The notes under the pieces were generated by a model. The model ran no database searches and was not told the origin of the DNA. It saw nothing but the letters and a program-made list of their open reading frames with translations. The position numbers were made by a program, and so were the translations under genes. From Rhinopithecus roxellana (lineage: Eukaryota > Chordata > Mammalia > Primates > Cercopithecidae): DNA of 64,000 nucleotides. Shown piece after piece: positions 10,621 to 22,995 of this stretch (its first letter is position 1; each line of letters begins with the position of its first letter). The stretch is taken from assembly GCF_007565055.1 (NCBI RefSeq), contig NC_044568.1, forward strand, positions 44,100,156 through 44,164,155, in the 5' to 3' direction.

Positions 10621-13549
10621 TATTATGTGAGGATGCTTCCTTTTTCACCATGGGCCCGTATGGGCTCCCAAATATCACTTTGCAATTTCCACGAAAAGAG
10701 TGTTCCAAACTGCTTCCTGAGGTCTAATGTGAAAGTGTGTGAGATAAACTCACTGATCAGAAAGAAGTTTCTTAGAAAGTTTCTATCACGTTTGGAACTG
10801 ATGAAATTTCCTTTTTCAGCGTAGACCTCAATGCGATCCAAATGATCCCTTCTCAGTTTTCTCAAAGACAGTGTTAATGGACTGCTCCACGAAACATTAG
10901 TGTAACTCTGTGAGATGAATTCACACATCACCAAGAAGTTTCTACGAAAGCTTCTTTCTAGTTTTCATCTGAGGATATTTCCTTTGTCACCGTAAGCTTC
11001 ATTGGGCTATGAAGTATCTCATTGCAGATTTCCAGAAAACTGTGTTGACAAACTGATCACTGAAGAGAAACGTGTAACTCTGTGAGTTGCATTCACACAT
11101 GGTAATCCAGTTTCTCAGAAGGCTTCTTTCCAGTTTTAATCTGTGGATATTTCCTTTTTCACCATTGCCCTCAATGACCTCCCAAATATCACTTTGCATA
11201 ATCCACGACAACAGTGTTAGCAAACTGTTCCAAGAAGGGAAGGGTGGAAATCTGTGTGATGAAGTCACACATCCGAAAGCAATCTCTCAGAAAACTTCTA
11301 TCTAGTGTTTTGTGAGGATACTTCCTTTTTCACCATGGGCCCCTATTGGCTCCCAAGTATCACCTTGCAGAATCCACGCCAACTGTGTTAGCAAACTGCT
11401 CCAAGAAGGGAAGTGTGGAACTCTGTGTGAAGAAATCACACATCAGAAAGCAATCTCTCAGAAAGCTTCTCTCTAGTTACTATGTGAGGATATTTCCTTT
11501 TTCACCATGGGCCCTATGGGCTCCCAAATATCACTTCGCAGTTTCACAAAAAGAGTGTTAGCAAACTGCTTCCTGAGGTCTAAGTTGTAAGTCTGTGAGA
11601 TGAACTCACTGATCAGAAAGAAGTTTCTCAGAAAGCTTCTTTCACGTTTTGAACTGATGAAATTTACTTTATCAGCGCATGCCTCAAGGCGATCCAAAGA
11701 AGCCCTTCTCAGGTTCCTCAAAGACATAGTTAATGTACTGCTCCATGAAACATAAGTGTAACTCTGTGAGATGAATTCACACATCACCAAGAAGTTTCTA
11801 AGAAAGCTTCTTTCTGGTTTTCATCTGAGGATATTTCCTTGGTCCCCGAAAGCTTCATTGTGCTATGAATATCTAATTGCAGATTTCCAGAAAACTGTGT
11901 TAACAAACTGATCACTGAAGAGAAACGTGTAACTCTGTGAGTTGCATTCACACATGGCAATGCACTTTCTCAGAAGGCTTCTTTCCACTTTTAATCTGAG
12001 GATATTTCCTTTTTCACCACAGCCCTCAATGAGCTCCCAAATATCACTTCGCAGAATCCAAGACAACAGTGTTAGCAAACTGTTCCAAGAAGGGAAGGGT
12101 GGAACTCTGTGTGATGAAGTCACATATCCTAAAGCAATCTCTCAGAAAGCTTCTCTCTAGTTATTATGTGAGGATACTTCCATTTCCACCATGGGCCCCC
12201 ATGGGCTCCCAAATATCACTTTTCAGAATTAAACCACAACTGTGTTAGAAAACTGTTCCAAGAAAGGTAAGGTGGAACTCTGTGTGATGAAGTCGCACAT
12301 CAGAGAGCAATCTCTCAGAAAGCTTCTCTCTAGTTATTATGTGAGGATACTTCCTCTTAGAACATGGGCCCCTATGGGCTCCCAAATATCACTTTGCAGA
12401 ATCCACGACAACACTGTTAGCAAACTGTTCCAAGAAGGGAAAGGTGGAACTCTGTGTGATGAAGTCACACATCAGAAAGCAATCTCTCAGAAAGCTTCTC
12501 TCTAGTTATTATGTGAGGATATTGCCTTTTTCACCATGGGCTCCTGTGGGCTCGCAAATATCACTTTGCAGTATCCACGAAAAGAGAGTTAGCAAACTGA
12601 TTCCTGAGATCTAAGTTGTAAATCTGTGAGATGAACTCACTGATCACAAAGAAATTTCTCAGAAAGCTTCTTTCACGTTTTGAACGGATGAAACTTACTT
12701 TGTCAGCATAGGCCTCAACGCGATCCAAAGATGCCCTTCTCAGGCTCCTCAAGGACAGTGTTAATGGACTGCTCACGAAACATAAGTGTAACTCTGTGAG
12801 ACGAATTCACACATCACCAAGAAGTTTCTCAGAAACCTTCTTTCTAGTTATCATGTGAGGATATTTCCTTTGTCTCCGTAAGCTTCATTGCGCTATGAAT
12901 TATCTAACTGCAGATTTCCAGAAAACTGTGTGAACAAACTGATCACTAAAGAGAAACGTGTAACTCTGTGAGTTGCATTCACACATGGCAATGCAGTTTC
13001 TCAGAAGGCTTCTTTCCAGTTTTAATCTGAGGATATTTCCTTTTTCACCATAGCCCTCAATGAGCTCCCAAATATCACTTTGCAGAATCCACGACAACAG
13101 TGTTAGCAAACTGTTCCAAGAAGGGAAGGGTGGAGCTCTTTGTGATGAAGTCACATATCAGCAAGCAATCTCTTAGAAAGCTTCTCTCTAGTTCCTATGT
13201 GAGGATACTTCTTTTTTCACCCTCGGGCCCTACGGGCTCCCAAATATCACGCTGCAGTATCCACAACAGTGGTAGCATTCTGTTCCAAGAAGGGAAGGGT
13301 GGAACTCTGTGTGATAAAGTCACACATAAGTAATCAATCTCAGAAAGCTTCTCTCTAGTTATTATGTGAGGATATTTCCTTTTTCACCATGGGCCGCTAT
13401 GGGCTCCCAAATATCACTTTGCAAAATCCACGCCAAATGGGTTAGCAAACTGTTCCAAGAAGGGAAGGGTTGAACTCGGTGGGATGAAGTCACACATCAG
13501 AAAGCAATATCTCAGAAAGCTTTTCTCTAGTTCTTATGTGACGATACTT

Positions 13550-14180
13550 CCATTTTCACCATGGTCCCCTATTGGCTCCCAAATGTCACTTTGCAGAATC
13601 CACGACAACAGTGTTAGCAAACTGTCCTGGGAAGGGAAGTTTGGAACTCTGTGTGATGAAGTCACACATCAGAAAGCAATCTCTAAGAAAGCTTCTCTCT
13701 AGTTTTTATGTGAGGATACTTCCTTTTTCACCAGGGGCCCTATGGGCTCCCAAATATCACTTTGCAGAATCCACGACAACAGTGTTGGCAATCTGTTCCA
13801 AGAAGGGAAGGGTGGAACTCTGTGTGATGAAGTCACACATCAGAAAGCAATCTCTCAGAAAGCTTCTCTCTAGTTATTATGTGAGGATATTTCCTTTTCC
13901 ACCATGGGCCCCTATGGGCTCCCAAATATCATTTTGCAGTTTCCAGGAAAAGAGTGTTAGCAAACTACTTCCTGAGGTCTAAGTTGTAAGTCTGTGAGAT
14001 GAACTCACTGATCAGAAAGAAGTTTCGCAGAAAGCTTCTTTCACGTTTTGAACTGATGAAATTTCCTTTATCAGCGTAGGCCTCAATGCGATACAAAGAA
14101 CCCCTTCTCAGGTTCCTCAAAGACAGTGTTAATGGACTGCTCCACGAAACATAAGTGTAGCTTTGTGAGATGAATTCACG
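13550..14180 (-). repeat. Satellite module also found at 19.73-20.36 kb
   Basis: The segment carries C monomers with 'caccaggggccc' (13731) followed by B and A monomers in which the usual 'gatccaaagaagccc' reads 'gatacaaagaacccc' (14090). The same combination recurs at 19906 and 20266, a constant offset of about 6175 bp, which marks an intra-array duplication. The far copy ends at the L1b junction. Confidence 0.75.
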
Positions 14181-17100
14181 TATCACCAAGAAGTTTCTAA
14201 GAAAGCTTCTTTCTAGTTTTCATCTGAGGATATTTCCTTTATCACCGTAAGCTTCATTGCGCTATGAAGTATCTAATTGAAGATTTCCAGAAAGCTGTGT
14301 TAACAAACTGATCACTGAAGAGAAACGTGTAACTCTGTAGGTTGCATTCACACATGGCAATGTAGTTTCTCAAAGGCTTCTTTCCAGTTTTAATCTGAGG
14401 ATATTTCTTTTTTCACCATAGCCCTCAATGAGCTCCCAAATATCAATTTGCAGAATCCACGACAACAGTGTTAGCAAACTGTTCCCAGAAGGGAAGCGTG
14501 GAACTCTGTGTGATGAAGTCGCATATCAGAAAGCAATCTCTCAGAAAGCTTCTCTCTAATTCTTATATGAGGATACTTCATTTTTCACCATAGGCCCATA
14601 TAGGCTTCCATATATCACTCTGCAGAATCCACGACAACAGTGTTAGCAAACTGTTCCCAGAAGCGAAGTGTGGAAATCTGTGTGATGAAGTCACACATCA
14701 GAAAGCAATCTCTCAGAAATCTTCACTCTCATTATTATGAGGATATTTCCTTTTTCACCATGGGCCCCTATGGGCTCCCAAATATCACTTTGCAGTTTCC
14801 CCGAAAAGCGTGTTCACAAACTGCCTCCTGAGATCTAAGTTGAAAGTCTGTGAGATGAACTCACTGATCAGAGAGAAGTTTCTCAGAAAGCTTCTTTCAC
14901 GTTTTGAACTGATGAAATTTTCTTTATCAGCGTAGGCCTCAATGAGGTCCAAAGAAGCACTTCTCAGGTTCCTCAAAGACAGTGTTAATGGACTGCTCCA
15001 TGAAACATAAGTGTAACTCTGTGAGATGAATTCACACATCACCAAGAAGTTTCTAAGAAAGTTTATTTCTAGTTTTCATCTGAGTATATTTCCTTTTTCA
15101 CCGTAAGCTTCATTGCGCTATGAAATATCTAATTGCAGATTTCCAGAAAGCTATGTTAACAAACTGATCACTGAAGAGAAACGTGTAATTCTGTGAGTTT
15201 TATTCACACATGGCAATGCAGTTTCCCATAACGCTTCTTTCCAGTTTTAATCTGAGGATATTTCCTTTTTCTCCATAACCCACAATGAGCTCCCAAAAAT
15301 CACTTTGCAGAATCCACGATAACAGTGTTAGAAAACTATTCCAAGAAGGGAAGGGTGGAACTCTGTGTGATGCAGTCACATATCCGAAAGCAATCTCTCT
15401 GAAAGCTTCTCTCTAGTTTTTTATGTGAGGATACTCCCTTTTTCACCATGGGCCACTATGGGCTCCCAAATATCACTTTGCAGAATCCACGACATCAGTG
15501 TTAGCGAACTGTTCCAAGAAGGGAAGGGTGGAAATCTGTGTGATGAAGTCACATATCAGATAGCAATCTCTCAGAAAGCTTCACTCTAGTTATTATGTGA
15601 GGATATTCTCTTTTTCAGCATGGGAAACTATGAGCTCCCAAATACCACTTTGCAGTTTCCCCGAAAAGAGTGTTAGCAAACTGCTTCCTGAGGTCAAAGT
15701 TATAAGTTTCTGAGAGGAACTAACTGATCAGTAAGAAGTTTCTCAGAAATCGTCTTTCACGTTTTGAACTTATGAAATTTCCTTTATCATCATAGGCCTC
15801 AATGCGAACCAAAGAAGCCCTTCTCATGTTCCTCAAACAGAGTGTTAACGGACTCATACACGAAACATAAGTGTAACTCTGTGAGATGAATTCACACATC
15901 ACCAAGAAGTTTCTAAGAAATCTTCTTTCTAGTTTTCTTCTGAGTATAATTCCTTTGTCACCAACATCTTCACTGCGGTATGAAGTATCCAATTGCAGAT
16001 TACCAGAAAACTGTGTTAACAAACTGATCACTGAAGAGAAACGTGTAACTCTGTGGGTTGCATTCACACATGACAATGCAGTTTCTCAGAAGGCTTCTTT
16101 CCAGTTTTAATCTGAGGATATTTCCTTTTTCACCGTAGCCCTCAAAGAGCTCCCAAATATCACTTTGCAGGTTCCACGACAACAGTGTTAGCAAACTGTT
16201 CGAAGATGGGAAGGGTGGAACTCTGTGTGATGAAGTCACACATCAGAAAGCAATCTCTCCGAAAGCTTCTCTCTAGTTTTTATGTGAGGATACTTCCTTT
16301 TTCACCATGGGCCCCTATGAGCTCCCAAATATCACTTTGCAGAATCCACGACAACAGTGTTAGTAAACTATCCCAAGAAGGGAAGGGTGGAACTCTGTGT
16401 GATGAACTCACACATCAGAAAGCAATCTCTCAGAAAGTTTCCCTCTAGTTTTCATGTGAGGATACTTCCTTTTTCACCATGGGCCCTTATGTGCTCCCAA
16501 ATATCACTTTGCATTTTCCACGAAACGAGTGTTAGCAAACGGCTTCCTGAGGTCTATGTTGTAAGTCTGTGACATAAAATCACTGATCAGAGAGAAGTTT
16601 CTCAGAAAGCTTCTTTCACGATTTGAACTGATGAAATTTCCTTTATCCACGTAGGACTCAATGCGATCCAAAGAAGCCCTTCACAGGTCCCTCAAAGACA
16701 GTGTTAATGGACTGCTCCACGAAACGTAAGTGTATCTCTGTGAGATGAATTCACAAGTCACCAAGAAGTTTCTCAGAAAGCTTCTTTCTAGTTTTCATAT
16801 AAGAATATTTCCTTTGTCACCGTAAACATCATTGCGCTATAAAGTATCTAATTGCAGATTTCCAGAAAAATGTGTTAACAAATTGATCACTGAAGAGAAA
16901 CGTGTAACTCTGTGAGTTGCATTCACACATGGCAATGCAGTTTCTCAGAAGGCTTCTTTCCAGTTTTAATCTGAGGATATTTCCTTTTTCACCATAGCCC
17001 TCAGTTAGTTCCCAAATATCAGTTTGCAGAATCCACGACAACAGTGTTAGCAAACTGTTCCAAGAAGGGAGAGGTGGAACTCTGTGTGATGAAGTCACAT

Positions 17101-19725
17101 ATCAGAAAGTAATCTCTCAGAAAGCTTCTCTCTAGTTCTTATTTGAGAATACTTCTTTTCTCACCATGGGCCCCTATGTGCTCCCAAATATCACTCTGCA
17201 GAATCCACGACAACAGTGTTAGCAAACTGTTCCAAGAAGGGAAGGGTGGAACTCTGTGTGATGAAGTCACACATCAGAAAGTAATCTCTCAGAAAGCTTC
17301 TCTCTAGATATTATGTGAGGATATTTCCTTTTCCACCATGGGTCTCTATGGGCTCCCAAATATCGCTTTGCAGAATCGAAGACAACAGTGTTAGCAAACT
17401 GTTCCAAGAAGGGAAAGGTGGAACTCTGTGTGATGAAGTCACACATCACAAAGCAATCTCTCAGAAAGCTTCTCTCTAGTTATTATGTGAGGCTATTTCC
17501 TTTTTCACCATGGTCCCCTATGGGCTCCGATATATCACTTTGCATTTTCCACCAAAAGAGTGTTCGCAAACTGCTTCCTGAGGTCTAAGATGTAAGCCTG
17601 TGAGATGAACTCACTGATCAGAAAGAAGTTTCTCAGAAAGATTCTTTCACGTTTTGAACTGAGGAAATTTCCTTTATCAGCATAGGCCTCTAAGCGATCC
17701 AAAGAAGCCCTTCTCAGGTTCCTCAAAGACAGTGATAATGGACTGCTCCACGAAACATAAGTGTAACTCTGTGAGATGAATTCACACATCATCAAGAAGT
17801 TTCTCAGAAAGCTTCTTTCTAGTTTTCATCTTTGGATATTTCCTTTGTCAACGTAAGCTTCATTGGGCTATGAAGTATCTAATTGCAGATTTCCAGAAAA
17901 CTGTGTTAAAAAAAGGATCACTGAAGAGAAACGAGTAACTATGTGAGTTGCATTCACACATGGCAATGCAGTTTCTCAGAAGGCTTCTTTCCACTTTTAT
18001 TCTAAAGATACTTCCTTTTTCACCAGAGCACTTAATGATCTCCCAAATATCACTTTGCGGAATCCACGACAAGAGTGTTAGTAAATTCTTCCAAGACGGG
18101 AAGGGTGGAACTCTGGGTGATGAAGTCACACATCAGAAAGCAATCTCTCAGAAAGCTTCTCTCTAGTTATTATGTAAGGATATTTCCTTTTTCACCATGG
18201 GCCCCTATGGGCTTCCAAATATCACTTTGCAGTTTCCACGAAAAGAGTGTTAGCAAACTGCTTCCTGAGTTCTAATTTGTAAGTCTGAGAGATGAGCTCA
18301 CTGATCAGAAGAAGTTTCTCAGAAAGCTTCTTTCACTTTTTGAACTGATGAAACTTCGTTTATCAGCATCGGCCACAATGCGATCCAAAGAAGCCCTTCT
18401 CAGGTTTCTCAAAGAGTGCTAATGGACTGCTCCACGAAACATAAGTGTAACTCTGTGAGATGAATTCACACATAACCAAGAAGTTTCTAAGAAAACTTCT
18501 TTCTAGTTTTCATTAGGGGATATTTCCTTTGTCACCGTAAGCTTCATTGCGCTATGAAGTATCTAATTGCAGAGTTCCAGAAAACTGTGTTAACAAACTG
18601 ATCACTGAAGAGAAACGTGTAACTCTGTGAGTTGCTTTCACACATGGCAATGCAGTTTCTCTGAAGGCTTCTTTCCAGTTTTAATCTGAGGATACTACCT
18701 TTTCCACCATAGCCCTCAATGAGCTCCCAAATATCACTTTGCAGAAACGACCACAACAGTGTTAGCAAACTGCTCCAAGAAGGGAAGGGTGGAACTCTGT
18801 GTGATGAAGTCACATATCAGAAAGCAATCTCTCAGAAAGCTTCTCTCTAGTTCTTATGTGAGGATACTTCTTTTTTCACCATGGGCCCGTATGGGCTCCC
18901 AAATATCACTTTGCAGAATCCACGACAAAGGTTTTAGCAAACTGTTCCAAGAAGGGAAGATTGGAACTCCGTGTGATGAAGTCATATATACGAAAGCAAT
19001 CTCTCAGAAAGCTTCTCTCTAGTTTTTATGTGAGGATACTTCCTTTTTCACCATGGGCCTCTATGGGCTCCCGAATATCACTTTGCAGAATCCACCACAA
19101 CACTGTTAGCAAACTGTTCCAGGAAGAGAAGGGTGGAGCTCTGTGTGATGAAGTCACATATCAGAAAGCAATCTCTCAGAAAGCTTCTCTCTAGTTCTTA
19201 TGTGAGGATACTTCTTTTTTCATCATGGACCCCTACAGGCTCCCACATATCACTTTGCAGAATCCATGACAACAGTGTTAGCAAACTGTTCGAAGAAGGT
19301 AAGGGTGGAATGCTGTGATGAAGTCACACATCAGAAACAATCTCTCAGAAAGCTTGCTCTAGTTATTATGGGAGGATATTTCCTTTTTCATCATAGCCCT
19401 CAAAGAGCTCCCAAATATCACTTTGCAGAATCCACGACAAGAGTGTTAGCAAAGTGTGTCGAAGAAGGGAAGGGAGGAACTCAGTGTGATGAAGTCACAC
19501 ATCAGATAACAATCTCTCAGAAAGCTTCTCTCTAGTTTTTATGTGAGGATATTTCCTTTTTCACCAGGGGCCCTATCGGCTCCCAAATATCACTTTGCAG
19601 AATCCACGACAACAGTGTTGGCAATCTGTTCCAAGAGGGAAGGGTGGAACTCTGTGTGATGAAGTCACACATCAGAAAGCAATCTCTCAGAAAGCTTTTC
19701 TCTAGTTCTTATGTGACGATACTTC

Positions 19726-20356
19726 CATTTTTACCATGGTCCCCTATGGGCTCCCAAATGTCACTTTGCAGAATCCACGACAACAGTGTTAGCATACTGT
19801 CCTAAGAAGGGAAGGTTGGAACTCTGTGTGATGAAGTCACACATCAGAAAGCAATCTCTCAGAAAGCTTCTCTCTAGGTTTTATGGGAGGATACTTCCTT
19901 TATCACCAGGGGCCCTATGGGCTCCCAAATATCACTTTGCAGAATCCACGACAACAGTGTTGGCAATCTGTTCCAAGAAGGTAAGAGGTGGAACTCTGTG
20001 TGATGAAGTCACACATCAGGAAGCAATCTCTCAGAAAGCTTCTCTCTAGTTATTATGTGAGGATATTTCCTTTTACACCATGGGCCCCTATGGGCTAACA
20101 AATATCATTTTGCAGTTTCCAGGAAAAGAGTGTTAGCAAACTGCTTCGTGAGATCTAAGTTGTAAGTCAGTGACATGAACTCACTGATCAGAAAGAAGTT
20201 TCTCAGAAAGCTTCTTTCACGTTTTGAACTGATGAAATTTCCTTTATCAGCGTAGGCCTCAATGCGATACAAGGAACCCCTTCTCAGGTTCCTCAAAGAC
20301 AGTGTTAATGGACTGCTCCACGAAACATAAGTGTAACTCTGTGAGATGAATTCACC
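19726..20356 (-). repeat. Second copy of the 13.55-14.18 kb module, next to L1b
   Basis: It shares the 'caccaggggccc' C variant (19906) and the 'gatacaaggaacccc' A variant (20266) with the module about 6175 bp upstream. A further copy of the C variant lies 342 bp to the left at 19564, so a C-C dimer was also duplicated locally here. The copy runs to within about 30 bp of the L1b 5' junction. Confidence 0.72.
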
Positions 20357-20387
20357 CATCACCAAGAAGTTTCTAAGAAATCTTCGT

Positions 20388-21407
20388 GGGCCGAATAGGA
20401 ACAGTTCCAGTCTCCAACTCCCAGCGCGATCTACACAGAAGACTGGTGATTTCTGCATTTTCAACTGAGGTACTGGGGTCATCTCACTAGGGAGTGCCGG
20501 ACAATCGGTGCTGGTCCGCTGCTGCAGCCTGACCAGCGAGAGCTGAAGCAGGGTGAGGCATCGCATCACCTGGAAAGCGCAAGGGGGAAGGTGATCCGTT
20601 TTCCTAGCCAGGGGAACTGAGACACACAACACCTGGAAAATCGGGTAACTCCCACCCCAATACTGCGCTGTAAGCATACAGGCACACCAGGAGAATATAT
20701 CCCACACCTGGCCGGGAGGGTCCCACGCCCACGAAGCCTCCCTCACTGCTAACACAGCAGTCTGCTGTGATCTATCCGCAAGGCAGCAGCGAGGCTGCAG
20801 GAGGGGCGCCCGTCATTGCTGAGGCTTAAGTAGGTAAACAAAGCCGCTGGGAAGCTCGAACTGGGTGGAGCTCACAGCAGCTCAAGGAAGCCTGCCTGTC
20901 TCTGTAGTCTCCACCTCTGGAGACAGCGCACAGTTGAAGACCAACAGGGGAAGTAGCGGGAGCCGGTGCAGACGCGAACGACTCTGTCTGACAGCTTTGG
21001 GGAGAGCCGTGGATCTCCCAACGCGGAGGCTTGAGATCTGAGAACGGACAGACTGCCTGCTCAGCTGTGTCCCTGACCCCAGAGTAGCCTAGCTGGGAGA
21101 AATTCCCCACTAGGGGCAGTCTGACACCCCACACCTCACAGGGTGGAGTACACCCCTGAGAGGAAACTTCCAAAGGAAGAATCAGACAGGTACACTCGCT
21201 GTTCAGCAATATTCTATCTTCGGCAACCTCAGCTGCTGATACCCAGGCAAACAGGGTCTGGAGTGGACCTCAAGCAATCTCCAACAGACCAACAGACAGT
21301 CCTTCTGACTGTCAGAAGGAAAACTATCAAACAGGAAGGACACCTATACCAAAACCCCATCAGTACGTCACCACCATCAAAGACCAGAGACAGATAAAAC
21401 CACAAAG
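20388..21407 (+). promoter_or_regulatory. L1b 5'UTR, YY1 site lost
   Basis: This is about 1.02 kb homologous to the L1a 5'UTR. The junction reads into 'ggccgaatagg', so the AAGATGGC part of the YY1 site present in L1a is missing. The region from about 21159 to 21291 is the same older-L1PA segment described for L1a. An antisense promoter, if active as in human L1s, would fire leftward into satellite block 1. Confidence 0.85.
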
Positions 21408-22424
21408 ATGGGGAAGAAGCAGGGCAGAAAAACTGGAAATTCAAAAAATAAGAGCTCATCTCCCCCTGCAAAGGAGCGCAGCCCATCGTCAGCAACGGAT
21501 CAAAGCTGGTCAGAGAATGACTTGGACGAGAGGAGAGAAGAAGGCTTCAGTCCATCAAACTTATCAGAGCTAAAGGAGGAATGACGTACCCAGGGCAACG
21601 AAACTAAAAATCTTGAAAAAAGAGTGGAAGAATTGACAGCTAGACTAATTAATGCAGAGAAGATCATAAACGAAATGACAGAGATGAAAACCATGACACG
21701 AGAAATACGTGACAAATGCACAAGCTTCAGTAACCGACTCGATCAACTGGAAGAAAGAGTATCAGCGATTGAGGATCAAATGAATGAAATGAAGCGAGAA
21801 GAGAAACCAAAAGAAAAAAGAAGAAAAAGAAATGAGCAAAGCCTGCAAGAAGTATGGGATTACGTAAAAAGTCCAAATCTACGTGTGATTGGGGTGCCTG
21901 AAAGTGAGGGGGAAAATGGAACCAAGTTGGAAAACACTCTTCAGGATATCATCCAGGAGAACTTCCCCAACCTAGTAGGGCAGGCCAACATTCAAATTCA
22001 GGAAATACAGAGAACGCCACAAAGATATTCCTCCAGAAGAGCAACTCCAAGACACATAATTGCCAGATTCACCAAAGTTGAAATGAAGGAAAAAATCTTA
22101 AGGGCAGCCAGAGAGAAAGGTCGGGTTACCCACAAAGGGAAGCCCATCAGACTAACAGCAGATCTCTCGGCAGAAACTCTACAAGCCAGAAGAGTGTGGG
22201 GGCCAATATTCAACGTTCTTAAAGAAAAGAATTTTAAACCCAGAATTTCATATCCAGCCAAACTAAGTTTCATCAGTGAAGGAGAAATAAAATCCTTTAC
22301 AGATAAGCAAATGCTTAGAGATTTTGTCACCACCAGGCCTGCCTTACAAGAGACCCTGAAGGAAGCCCTAAACATGGAAAGGAACAACCGGTACCAGCCA
22401 TTGCAAAAACATGCCAAAATGTAA
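21408..22424 (+). pseudogene. L1b ORF1, nonsense at codon 59
   Basis: The frame is 338 codons plus stop, starting MGKKQGRKTG. Codon 59 is TGA (21582-21584), where L1a has a leucine codon TTA, a single-base change. The rest is open to TAA at 22422-22424. From an internal methionine at 21624 the open part is 266 residues, covering part of the coiled coil, the RRM-like domain (about 21835-22130) and the C-terminal domain. It aligns to L1a without gaps and with roughly 15 amino-acid differences. The stop lies before the trimerising coiled coil, so the encoded peptide would be non-functional. Confidence 0.95.
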
Positions 22425-22487
22425 AGACCATCGAGGCTAGGAAGAAACTGCATCAACTAACGAGCAAAATAACCAGTTACTATCATA

Positions 22488-22964
22488 ATGGCAGGATCAA
22501 GTTCACACATAACAATATTAACCTTAAATGTTAATGGACTAAATGCTCCAATTAAAAGACACAGACTGGCAAACTGGATAAAGAGTCAAGACCCATCAGT
22601 CTGCTGTATTCAGGAGACCCATATCACATGCAGAGACATACATAGGCTCAAAATAAAGGGATGGAGGAAGATCTACCAAGCAAATGGAGAACAAAAAAAA
22701 GCAGGGGTTGCAATCCTTGTCTCTGATTAAACAGACTTTAAACCATCAAAGATCAAAAGAGACAAAGAAGGCCATTACATAATGATAAAGGGATCAATTC
22801 AACAGGAAGAGCTAACTGTCCTAAATATATATGCACCCAATACAGGAGCACCCAGATTCATAAAGCAAGTCCTTAGAGACTTACAAAGAGACTTAGACTC
22901 CGATACAATACTAATGGGAGACTTCAACACTCCGCTGTCAACATTAGACAGGAACATTAGACAG
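22488..22964 (+). pseudogene. L1b ORF2 fragment (endonuclease N-terminal part)
   Basis: The ATG at 22488 is 63 bp after ORF1. The frame shows the endonuclease start (SSHITILTLNVNGLN), the catalytic ETH and GDFN motifs, and continues to about LSTLDR near 22951. A stop, TAA at 22728-22730 (codon 81), interrupts it where L1a has a lysine codon; the same frame then reopens. L1a's 1-base deletion is absent here. The fragment ends in the junction repeat at about 22943-22995, well before the catalytic SDH motif and the whole reverse transcriptase. Confidence 0.93.
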
Positions 22965-22995
22965 GAAATTAGAAAGGAAATATTAGAAAGGAAAT
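22943..22995 (+). repeat. Four-unit micro-repeat at the L1b-satellite junction
   Basis: Four near-identical units lie head to tail: 22943-22955, 22956-22967, 22968-22981 and 22982-22995. Each begins ATTAGA followed by CAGGAA or AAGGAA. The first is L1 ORF2 sequence ('acattagacag'). The last merges with the satellite segment 'aaggaaatatc'. L1a has no such repeat at the homologous place. It looks like templated, slippage-type filler made while a break was repaired. Confidence 0.8.

Larger units (their letters stand above)
4250..20385 (-). repeat. Alpha satellite block 1, reverse orientation, about 94 monomers
   Basis: These are tandem monomers of about 171 bp, reverse complement of the standard alpha-satellite reading. 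They match alpha satellite in the TTTCTGAGAAAC-type start, the GTGATATTTGGGAGC middle and the GGTGAAAAAGGAAATATCCTC segment. Four classes recur (A, B, C, D, defined at 30750-31778). A-type monomers are recognisable by the 'gtgttaatggactgctcca' signature near 5213, 6070, 6920, 7959, 8817, 9499, 10184, 10868, 11727, 12752, 14127, 14983, 15840, 16703, 17725, 18415 and 20300. Spacings of about 685, 857, 1030, 1375 and 1885 bp are 4, 5, 6, 8 and 11 monomers, the extra ones being C type. No other repeat or gene is seen inside. It is bounded on both sides by L1 5' ends. Confidence 0.97.
20388..22964 (+). mobile_element. LINE-1 'L1b', missing the extreme 5' end and everything after early ORF2
   Basis: This is an L1PA-type element on the plus strand: 5'UTR (20388-21407), ORF1 (21408-22424), a 63-bp spacer, and ORF2 from 22488 until L1 similarity fades near 22964. 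It is the same family as L1a, differing at several positions per 100 bases by eye. About 15 nucleotides at the 5' end are absent. The 3' end stops inside the endonuclease domain without 3'UTR or poly(A). L1 insertions are normally truncated at the 5' end, so this break reflects deletion or rearrangement after insertion. Flanking satellite is reversed on the left and forward on the right. Confidence 0.97.

Noticed and set aside
20105..20755. 216-residue minus-strand open frame crossing the L1b 5'UTR-satellite junction
   Set aside because: It is antisense L1 5'UTR fused by chance to satellite B/A frames. A similar antisense frame exists in L1a (3750-4136). There is no known domain.
20364..22995. 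Target-site duplication around L1b
   Set aside because: Flanks are in opposite orientation and the 3' end of L1b is missing, so a genuine duplication cannot be recognised. Similarity of the flanks is expected from satellite repetition.
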